From Dietzia lutea (GTDB taxonomy: Bacteria; Actinomycetota; Actinomycetes; Mycobacteriales; Mycobacteriaceae): a stretch of DNA of 38,048 nt. The notes under the pieces were generated by a model. The model made no database searches and was not told where the DNA came from. It was given only the letters and a program-made list of their open reading frames with translations. Shown in pieces: positions 1 through 5,872 of this stretch. The position numbers and the translations under genes were made by a program. The stretch spans positions 1 to 38,048 of the forward strand of contig NZ_CP015451.1 of assembly GCF_003096075.1 (NCBI RefSeq), read 5' to 3'. Positions within the stretch are counted from its first letter, which is position 1; each line of letters opens with the position of its first letter.

Positions 1-1556
1 GAACGCCCGCCCCTCGTCGGCGTCCGGCAGTCGGGACCACGTGACGAACGGCCGGTAGCCCTCATCCTCGAGCGGCCGCCCGTCCCGCAGGGTGAGCAGC
101 GTGCCCCACAGGTAGGCGCCGTCGTCGAGGTGACTCTCGAGGTCGACGTCCACCTCGACGTCCGCCCGGGGGATCGTCGGCCGCGCCACCTTGGGCACCA
201 CGACCTCGCCGTCGCGGTGCGCCCGCGCGCGCAGGACCGCGTCGGAGTACGGCTCGCCGTTCCAGTCGGCCGGCCGGTCCGGCCCGGCCTCCGCGAGGTC
301 CGCCACGGTGCGCATCCCCCGCGCCCTCAGGGGGCCCACCTGCCCACCGCCGACGACGAGACTCACGTCATCGGACAGGACCAGCCGGCCGCGACACCCC
401 TCGACGGGCCCGTCCCGGTCCTCCCACCCCTCCCACCACGGGCAGGTGCGGCATTCGCCGATCCGGCTGGGCGCGGTGTCCAGCTCACCGCGCACCACCG
501 CCAGTCTCGTGGCGTGGGTGCGGTCGGCCGGGTCGAGCACCGGCTCGAGGTCGTGCACCACCGCGCGCGCAGGACCGCGTCGGAGTACGGCTCGCCGTTC
601 CAGTCGGCCGGCCGGTCCGGCCCGGCCTCCGCGAGGTCCGCCACGGTGCGCATCCCCCGCGCCCTCAGGGGGCCCACCTGCCCACCGCCGACGACGAGAC
701 TCACGTCATCGGACAGGACCAGCCGGCCGCGACACCCCTCGACGGGCCCGTCCCGGTCCTCCCACCCCTCCCACCACGGGCAGGTGCGGCATTCGCCGAT
801 CCGGCTGGGCGCGGTGTCCAGCTCACCGCGCACCACCGCCAGTCTCGTGGCGTGGGTGCGGTCGGCCGGGTCGAGCACCGGCTCGAGGTCGTGCACCACC
901 GCCCGCGCCGACCCCAGCCCGAGCACCGCACCCACCGGGGACGACGCCGCGTGCCCCACCGCCTCGAGCAGACGCCACGCGTGGACGAGCCGGTCGAGGT
1001 CCGCCGGATGGCGCCGCACCCGCAGGGTCGGATCGGGCGCCGGCGCCCAGTCGAGCAGCCGCGTCACCGTCGCCGTCGACGACCCCTTCCCCCGCCGCGG
1101 GTCGACCACCTTGTGGTTGACCACCAACACCGGCGCGTACCCCCCGCCGGGCACGGCCGCCAACGTGCACCTCAGGCCCGCCCGGCCACTGCCCTCATCG
1201 GCGGGAAGGGCGGCGCCCCACACCAGAGCCGCCCCGTCGGCCAACGCCCGGAGGGTCACCTCCTCGTCGTCGTCACCCGGTACGTCCCCCGGCAGATCCG
1301 TCCAGTGGTCCCCCACCACGTCCACCACCGCGGCGTCGGGGCGCGCGCCCGCCAGCGCGCGCTCCCTCAACCCCGCGCGGCGATCCGCCGCCGCCATGGC
1401 CCGCAGCCGGACGCCCTCGTCGAGCGGCGCCGTCCGCCACCAACCCGGCCGGGCGTCGCGCTCCCGGGCCACGCGGTGCAGACATCTGGCCCCCGACGCC
1501 GGTCCCACCACCGCCGCGTCGGGGACCCGGCCCGTGGTGCGCTCGGCGTCCTCCAT
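1..1556 (-). pseudogene. TM0106-family RecB-like nuclease, N-terminal part, frameshifted by a duplication and cut by the window edge
   Basis: Reads right to left from ATG at 1554-1556. With one arm of the 338-bp duplication (223-560 / 561-898) removed, this part joins in frame to the C-terminal part seen at 5873-6334 and gives 559 residues. The N-terminal half looks like a Cas4/RecB-type PD-(D/E)XK domain: an N-terminal Cys (C25), a beta-strand with K149, then C256-x2-C259 (ECRTCPWW) and C275. That is one early and three late cysteines, as in the Fe-S cluster of Cas4/AddB relatives. The family is predicted to act on DNA or RNA, but its role is poorly known. The duplication shifts the frame after residue ~332, so as written the C-terminal RNase H-like domain would not be translated. 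If the contig is circular the gene continues at 38048-37587. The start is not certain, as no strong ribosome site is obvious. Confidence 0.8.
223..898. repeat. 338-bp direct tandem duplication inside the nuclease gene (copy 1)
   Basis: Bases 223-560 and 561-898 are identical. The sequence after each arm shares CCGC (561-564 and 899-902), so the join lies on a 4-nt microhomology. The length 338 is not a multiple of 3, so the duplication frameshifts the host gene. It includes the coding region for the C256/C259/C275 cysteine motif, which is therefore present twice. Confidence 0.95.
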
Positions 1557-1667
1557 CGCCGTCCATCATGGCCCAGCCGCGCAGCGGACGACGGTCCGGT
1601 CCTCAGCGCCAGGCGATTCGCCTAGGCTGGGGATCTGATGATCGCGACGAGAGAAGGATCGACGCCC
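1557..1667 (+). promoter_or_regulatory. Divergent intergenic region with a possible promoter
   Basis: This 111-bp region separates the divergent nuclease and coiled-coil genes, so promoters for both are expected here. TAGGCT at 1623-1628 fits the loose actinobacterial -10 pattern TANNNT and would serve the plus-strand operon. No clear -35 is seen. AGAAGGA just before the ATG at 1668 is a good ribosome site. Equivalent regions follow the nuclease start in every unit (7891-8001, 14228-14338, 20569-20679, 26974-27084, 33279-33389). Confidence 0.4.
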
Positions 1668-2510
1668 ATGGGCAAGCTGACGACCTACCGCGACAAGCGT
1701 GCCGGACTCCGGGCCCATGCCGCGGCGCTCAAGTCCACCGCCATGACCGAGGCCAAGCTCGCGGCCAAGGAGACCCGCAAGCAGGCCAGGGAGGCCCACC
1801 GCGTGGAACTGGCGGAGGCCAAGAAGCGCGCCAAGCTCGAGGGCAAGAACGCCGACCGCAAGGCCAAGCGCGAGGAGAAGCGCGCCGAGAAGCAGAACAA
1901 GCTCGACCGCAAGGCCGCAAAGCGGGACCGCAAGGCCGAGAAGGTCCACGCCAAGGAGGAGCGCAAGACCATCAAGCGTGAGGCCAAGATTCTGGCGAAG
2001 GACCGGAAGCTCGCCGAGAAGATCGACGCCGCCGGCCGCAAGCACGAGTACCAGCTGGCCGAGATGGAGCTCGACAAGCTCAAGGGCACCAAGCTGGGCA
2101 AGGACGACGTGCAACGTTGGCTGAACATGGCCAAGGTCGCCACCCCGGTCCTGCTGCCGCTGGTCTACAAGGTCGTGTCCAACGCGCAGAGCTCCGACAA
2201 GACCGCCGAGGCCGGCGGGGTCGACCTCAAGGCAGCCGGCATCAACGCCACCGGCCCCGCCGCCGCCCTGGGTGCGCGGATCGTCCGCCTCGAGCGGACC
2301 CTCGACGGGCTCGAGACGAGCCGCGGTGGCGAGCGGGAGGTCAAGGATTTCGTCGCCTCCACCCGCACGCGCCTGACCGACCTGCGCACGGCCGTCGAGA
2401 CCGCCGAGACCACGCCCACCGCCCAGCGGCGCGAGATCCACTCCTCGATCTCCGGCGAACTCGACCGAGTGAACAAGGACGTCCTGGCCCGCCTGGGGGT
2501 CAAGGCGTGA
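1668..2510 (+). CDS. Lys/Arg/Ala-rich coiled-coil protein, DUF6474-like
   Basis: 280 residues. I chose the ATG at 1668 rather than the in-frame ATG at 1638 because an AGAAGGA ribosome site sits about 10 nt upstream of it, and the protein then begins MGKLTTYRDKRAG. Residues ~25-140 are almost entirely Lys, Arg, Glu and Ala in heptad-like order, predicting a long charged coiled coil. Residues ~152-172 (LNMAKVATPVLLPLVYKVV) are hydrophobic and could be a membrane-associated helix. Residues 200-275 form a second helical, heptad-like section. No signal peptide or catalytic motif is visible. The layout resembles DUF6474 proteins of mycolata, whose function is unknown; that assignment is from memory of the family. 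Its stop codon overlaps the CopC start (GTGA), so the two are probably co-translated. Confidence 0.85.
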   Translation: MGKLTTYRDKRAGLRAHAAALKSTAMTEAKLAAKETRKQAREAHRVELAEAKKRAKLEGKNADRKAKREEKRAEKQNKLDRKAAKRDRKAEKVHAKEERKTIKREAKILAKDRKLAEKIDAAGRKHEYQLAEMELDKLKGTKLGKDDVQRWLNMAKVATPVLLPLVYKVVSNAQSSDKTAEAGGVDLKAAGINATGPAAALGARIVRLERTLDGLETSRGGEREVKDFVASTRTRLTDLRTAVETAETTPTAQRREIHSSISGELDRVNKDVLARLGVKA

Positions 2511-3181
2511 CCCAGCTGCGTGGGCGTCTGGCCTCCGTCGCGGTGGCGGCCGCGTTGCTCGGCGGCGCGACCGCACCCGCCGTGATGCTCGCGCCCGTCG
2601 CGGCCGCGCACTCCGTGCTGATCTCCGTCGACCCGGAGGACGGCTCACAGCTCGACACGGCGCCCGAGCAGATCGTGTTGATCTTCAACGAGGAGGTCAA
2701 CCAGAACTTCGCCTCCGTCGCCGTCACCGCCGGTGATGACCGGACCAATCGCGTGACCGGCGAGCCGATGGTCGACGGCGAGACCGTCACCGCCCGCGTC
2801 GACGACCTCGCGCCCGGCGCCTACACCGTCGGCTATCGCGTCACCTCGGCCGACGGGCACGTCGTGAGCGGGTCCTCGGTGTTCACCGTCGCCGATGCCG
2901 AGGGCGGTGCCGGCGCGGACGGGGGCGCGGCCGGTGCTGACGGCGGTGGCGAGGCTGAGGGAGGTGCCGGGGCTGAGGATTCCGATGCTGGCGGTGCCAC
3001 GGCTTCCGACGCCGGTGGCGAGTCGGCGGACGCCGATGCGACCGAGGCCGACGTCGCCGACGAGACCTCCGGAGAGAGCTCCGGGGTCAATCCCGTGATC
3101 TGGGTGGTCGGCGGCCTGGCCGTCCTGCTCATCGGCGGCGCGTTCGTGCTGCTGCGCCGGGGTGGCGGCAGCGGCAGCTGA
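2507..3181 (+). CDS. CopC-family copper-binding protein with C-terminal membrane anchor
   Basis: 224 residues from GTG at 2507, overlapping the previous stop by 4 bp. A signal peptide (residues 1-34, ending VAAA) is followed by His35. After cleavage this would be the N-terminal His that binds Cu(II) in CopC proteins. The beta-sandwich CopC domain spans ~35-128 and contains D116-G-H118 (SADGHVVSG), matching the second half of the CopC copper site. A Gly/Ala/Asp/Glu-rich linker (130-192) leads to one membrane helix (~196-215, VIWVVGGLAVLLIGGAFVLL) and a short basic/Gly tail. The domain should therefore face outside, tethered to the membrane, and bind or hand over copper. No CopD partner is in the unit. 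Confidence 0.93.
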   Translation: MTQLRGRLASVAVAAALLGGATAPAVMLAPVAAAHSVLISVDPEDGSQLDTAPEQIVLIFNEEVNQNFASVAVTAGDDRTNRVTGEPMVDGETVTARVDDLAPGAYTVGYRVTSADGHVVSGSSVFTVADAEGGAGADGGAAGADGGGEAEGGAGAEDSDAGGATASDAGGESADADATEADVADETSGESSGVNPVIWVVGGLAVLLIGGAFVLLRRGGGSGS

Positions 3182-3234
3182 CTGACGGGTCGGGGGGCAA
3201 CGAGCCGCCGACCGGGGCCTCCGCCCGCCTCTTC

Positions 3235-3399
3235 GCAGCCGCACGCCTCCCTGGCGTCTCGCTCCTGAGGATGGCGTCTCGCTCCCCCAGCCTCCCGGCA
3301 GCCGCACGTCTCCCTGGCGTCTCGCTCCTGAGGATGGCGTCTCGCTCCCCCAGCCTCCCGGCAGCCGCACGCCTCCCTGGCGTCTCGCTCCTGCGGATG
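3235..3399 (+). repeat. 63-bp tandem repeat array, 2.6 units
   Basis: Units begin at 3235, 3298 and 3361 (the last partial, ending 3399), each starting GCAGCCGCACG. The word TGGCGTCTCGC occurs twice per full unit, five times in the array, and again in the hairpin just downstream. It lies between the CopC stop and the ceramidase-like tail. Both strands have open frames through it, but the translations are low-complexity by-products of the repeat and I do not call them genes. Confidence 0.9.
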
Positions 3400-3424
3400 T
3401 ACGCGGCACACACAGCCGCTCCTC

Positions 3425-3470
3425 AACATGGCGTCTCGCCCACCCTTCGGTGCAGGCGAGACGCCATGTT
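3425..3470 (+). terminator. Long perfect hairpin after copC
   Basis: AACATGGCGTCTCGCC (3425-3440) pairs perfectly with its reverse complement at 3455-3470. The 14-nt loop (3441-3454) can itself form CACC/GGTG. There is no T-tract, so it could be an actinobacterial U-less terminator or a palindromic repeat element. The arm contains the same GGCGTCTCGC word as the 63-bp array. Confidence 0.7.
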
Positions 3471-3476
3471 GGCGGG

Positions 3477-3704
3477 CGGCTGTGGTCGGGCGGGCGCTGG
3501 GTGCGGGTCCACGACGACGGCGACTGGTCCACGATAATCGTGTTCGAGGGTCTGCTCACCGTCACCAACGCACTCATCACGTGGGACATCCCGCCGGGCA
3601 CCCCGGCCGGCGAGTACCGGGTCGTGTACACCGCGTCGGGCCGCGGGCTCGACGGCCGCCTGTTCCCGGTTCGGGGGGAGAGCCGGGCCTTCGACGTGCG
3701 CTGA
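3477..3704 (+). pseudogene. C-terminal remnant of a neutral/alkaline ceramidase
   Basis: The frame ending at TGA 3702-3704 reads GGRWVRVHDDGDWSTI, then ALITWDIPPGTPAGEYRVVY, then a short strand region and FDVR. This resembles the C-terminal Ig-like domain of bacterial neutral ceramidases, where a DGRW..V.DDGDW motif precedes a TWDIP..TP.G.YR strand pair. Only about 70 residues remain. The large catalytic domain (normally ~500 or more residues, with zinc ligands) is absent, and the sequence runs directly into the hairpin. It may be a genuine gene remnant or a false join in the assembly. The family assignment rests on motif memory. Confidence 0.6.
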
Positions 3705-3765
3705 CGGCGACTCTGGGACACTGATACCGACATTCGTTGCAGTTCCTAGTGAAAGGACAACGCCC

Positions 3766-4533
3766 GTGGACATCAAGGGTGCTTCCGTCATCGTCACCGG
3801 TGCCGCCTCCGGCCTGGGTAACGCCACCGCGCGTTCCTTCGCCGAGAAGGGCGCCGTCGTGTTCGGCCTCGACCTCCAGCAGTCGATCGACAAGGCCGTC
3901 GAGCAGGGCATCGACGAGGGCATCACCCTCATCGCCGCTGACGTGACCAGTGAGGACGACGTCAAGGCCGCCATCGCCCGCGCCACCGAGGCCGCACCGC
4001 TGCGCGTCGTCGTCAACTGCGCCGGCATCGCGCCGGCCGCCCGCATCGTCTCCAAGAAGGGCGTCCACGCGCTCGACCTGTTCGAGACCTGCATCTCCGT
4101 GAACCTCGTGGGCACCTTCAACGTGCTGCGGCTGGCCGCCGAGGCCATGTCCACCCAGGACACCGTCGACGAGGACGGCCAGCGCGGCGTCATCATCAAC
4201 ACCGCGTCCGTCGCCGCGTACGAGGGCCAGGTCGGGCAGATCGCCTACGCCGCCTCGAAGGGCGGCGTCTACTCGATGGGCATCTGTGCCGCCCGCGACC
4301 TCGCGCAGTTCGGCATCCGGGTCAACACCATCGCCCCGGGCACCATCGAGACCCCGATGCTCAAGGGCCTGACCGAGGAGTTCCAGAAGTCCCTCGAGGC
4401 CGCGATCCCGTTCCCGTCGCGCCTCGGCCGCCCGTCGGACTACGCGCAGCTGGCCAACGCGATCGTCGAGCACGACTACCTCAACGGCGAGAGCTTCCGC
4501 ATGGACGGCGCCCTGCGCATGGCGCCGCGCTAG
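3766..4533 (+). CDS. Short-chain dehydrogenase, 3-hydroxyacyl-CoA dehydrogenase type 2-like
   Basis: 255 residues from GTG at 3766, with AAAGGA 8 nt upstream. Classical SDR features are present: T11GAASGLG18 for cofactor binding, D36 at the end of strand 2 (favours NAD over NADP), N84CAG87, N113, S148, and Y161-x3-K165 as the catalytic pair, with PGTIETPM after strand 6. Overall composition and length match the HSD17B10-type enzymes that oxidise 3-hydroxyacyl-CoA (or 2-methyl-3-hydroxybutyryl-CoA) in fatty acid or isoleucine breakdown in the cytosol. The exact substrate cannot be read from the sequence. It lies 61 bp after the ceramidase remnant and ends before a strong convergent terminator. 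Its last 41 codons are duplicated downstream. Confidence 0.92.
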   Translation: MDIKGASVIVTGAASGLGNATARSFAEKGAVVFGLDLQQSIDKAVEQGIDEGITLIAADVTSEDDVKAAIARATEAAPLRVVVNCAGIAPAARIVSKKGVHALDLFETCISVNLVGTFNVLRLAAEAMSTQDTVDEDGQRGVIINTASVAAYEGQVGQIAYAASKGGVYSMGICAARDLAQFGIRVNTIAPGTIETPMLKGLTEEFQKSLEAAIPFPSRLGRPSDYAQLANAIVEHDYLNGESFRMDGALRMAPR

Positions 4534-4596
4534 ACAGCGCGCTGCGCCAGAGGGACCGCCGCGCTAGACGAACCGCCGCGCCGCAGCGCTCCTGAT

Positions 4597-4637
4597 GACT
4601 GCAGGCCCGCCCCCGTCACGGGAGCGGGCCTGCAGTC
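4597..4637. terminator. Bidirectional terminator hairpin (first copy)
   Basis: GACTGCAGGCCCGC (4597-4610) pairs perfectly with 4624-4637 around a 13-nt loop. It sits 63 bp after the dehydrogenase stop and before the converging gene, as expected of a shared terminator. It has no T-run, which is common in high-GC actinobacteria. Confidence 0.8.
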
Positions 4638-4664
4638 GTAGGCGGGGGCGGGTATCAGCCGCGG

Positions 4665-4790
4665 CCGTTCCCGTCGCGCCTCGGCCGCCCGTCGGACTAC
4701 GCGCAGCTGGCCAACGCGATCGTCGAGCACGACTACCTCAACGGCGAGAGCTTCCGCATGGACGGCGCCCTGCGCATGGCGCCGCGCTAG
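4665..4790 (+). pseudogene. Duplicated dehydrogenase tail (41 codons)
   Basis: Repeats dehydrogenase residues 215-255 and the stop codon. It has no start or cofactor domain of its own. It is a by-product of the 257-bp duplication. Confidence 0.9.
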
Positions 4791-4853
4791 ACAGCGCGCT
4801 GCGCCAGAGGGACCGCCGCGCTAGACGAACCGCCGCGCCGCAGCGCTCCTGAT

Positions 4854-4894
4854 GACTGCAGGCCCGCCCCCGTCACGGGAGCGGGCCTGCAGTC
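4854..4894. terminator. Bidirectional terminator hairpin (second copy)
   Basis: Identical to the hairpin at 4597-4637, 257 bp away, created by the duplication. It is 17 bp from the stop of the convergent minus-strand gene and is probably its original terminator. Confidence 0.8.
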
Positions 4895-4911
4895 GTAGGC
4901 GGGGGCGGGTA

Positions 4912-5544
4912 TCAGCCGCGGCCGTTGTCGATCGCCGGGCCGGGGGCCGGCGGGGCCGGCGCGGGGGCCGGGGCGCCGGCGGGCGCGGGCAGGCCCGGCA
5001 GCGGCGGCAGGACGATGCCCGCGTCGAGCAGCGCCTGCTGGATCTGCGGCGCGAACGTGACGGCGGCGGCGACCGTCGCACCGACCAGCACGACCGGGAT
5101 CAGGACGGCGGGGTCCTCGATGACGGTCGTCGCGCCGTCACCGATGCCGAGCGAGCCGGCGACGGGGGCGTAGAGCGGCGCGAGCGAGCCGGTGGTGGGC
5201 TCACCGATCAGCGCCGAGCCGGAGGTGTCCACGGATCCGGTGCCCTCGGCCGGAGTGAGGACGTCGACCGAGCCGTTGTCGGCGAGGGAGCCGGTCAGCG
5301 GCGCGAAGGAACCGGTGGTCGGCTCGCCGAGCAGGGTGGAACCGGACGTGTCGAGGGACCCCTCGCCGGTGGCGTTGTCCTCGGGGAAGATCTCCAGCGA
5401 CCCGCCCTCGAGCGAATCGGAGACCAGGCCGAGGCTGCCGGAATCCAGGCCGCCGGTCTGGGCTCCTGCGACGCCGGGGAGACCGGCCATGGTGAGTGCG
5501 GCGGCGGCTGCGACGGCAGCGGCCTTGCGGGTGGTGAACGTCAT
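4912..5544 (-). CDS. Secreted, probably membrane-anchored Gly/Ser/Pro-rich protein
   Basis: 210 residues from ATG at 5542-5544, chosen because GAGGAGAC lies just upstream and a signal peptide follows directly; a longer in-frame start at 5631 would bury that signal. Residues 1-28 form the signal peptide (Lys/Arg start, Ala-rich core, likely cut after AGA). Two related 22-residue blocks (62-83 and 103-124), each containing GEPTTGS and APL, form an internal repeat. Residues ~146-164 are hydrophobic (a possible membrane helix), followed by APQIQQALLDAGIVLPPLPG and a Pro/Ala-rich tail. I do not recognise a named family. It resembles small exported mycolata proteins of unknown role. Confidence 0.8.
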   Translation of the reverse strand: MTFTTRKAAAVAAAAALTMAGLPGVAGAQTGGLDSGSLGLVSDSLEGGSLEIFPEDNATGEGSLDTSGSTLLGEPTTGSFAPLTGSLADNGSVDVLTPAEGTGSVDTSGSALIGEPTTGSLAPLYAPVAGSLGIGDGATTVIEDPAVLIPVVLVGATVAAAVTFAPQIQQALLDAGIVLPPLPGLPAPAGAPAPAPAPPAPGPAIDNGRG

Positions 5545-5872
5545 CTTTACGTCTCCTCGGGTGGAAAGGGGTTCCCAGGCGCGGAGGCTCGTAGCCGGAC
5601 CACCCCGGGTGGGGCCTGCCTGGCCCGCCAAAACGCTGTTACAACACCAACAGTGAGATGCGGACCACGCCTCACCTTATCCGTGGATTCAGGTGACATA
5701 CGGCGTGAACTCAGTTAGATCTTAGTTAGATTAAGCGCCGAGATCCTTTCTCCCACACGGCGAGTGGGGAGCGCAGCGCCGTTTCGGGCCCCGCCGCGGT
5801 CGCTCGCCGCCGGACGGGCCGGCGCCGGGGCGGATAAGAGGACGCCGATACTCGCCGGTCACGGGCGCCGAC
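5545..5872. promoter_or_regulatory. Non-coding region upstream of the secreted-protein gene
   Basis: A 328-bp gap between the secreted-protein start and the nuclease stop, AT-richer than its surroundings at ~5640-5735. An 11-bp tandem repeat, GTTAGATCTTA / GTTAGATTAAG (5714-5735), shares GTTAGAT and could bind a regulator. On the minus strand TAAGGT near 5680 fits a TANNNT -10 box. If used, it implies a leader of over 100 nt. No small gene is evident. Confidence 0.4.

Larger units (their letters stand above)
4408..4921. repeat. 257-bp direct tandem duplication at the dehydrogenase 3' end (copy 1)
   Basis: Bases 4408-4664 and 4665-4921 are identical, and CCGTT follows both arms (4665-4669 and 4922-4926), giving a 5-nt microhomology at the join. 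Each arm carries the last 41 codons of the dehydrogenase, its stop, the terminator hairpin and the last ~10 bp of the convergent secreted-protein gene. Neither complete gene is disrupted. Confidence 0.95.

Noticed and set aside
130-1638. Long plus-strand open frames (502, 309 and 257 codons) opposite the nuclease, repeated in each unit
   Set aside because: Translations are Pro/Arg/Ser-rich without domains, as expected of antisense frames in very GC-rich DNA. The minus-strand frame carries the recognisable nuclease.
1566-2648. 360-codon minus-strand frame opposite the coiled-coil gene
   Set aside because: Leu/Gly/Asp-rich shadow of the Lys/Glu/Ala codons on the plus strand. It overlaps two real genes and has no ribosome site.
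3235-3399. CRISPR array
   Set aside because: The 63-bp units are contiguous and near-identical along their whole length, with no variable spacers and no cas genes. The nuclease's Cas4-like motif is a family resemblance only.
2645-3733. Minus-strand frames of 198-362 codons across the 63-bp repeats and copC
   Set aside because: Low-complexity translations of the repeat and antisense of copC. No start signal and no known domain.
4852-5718. 288-codon plus-strand frame opposite the secreted-protein gene
   Set aside because: Arg/Gly/Asp-rich shadow frame that includes the terminator hairpin. The minus-strand gene has the signal peptide and ribosome site.
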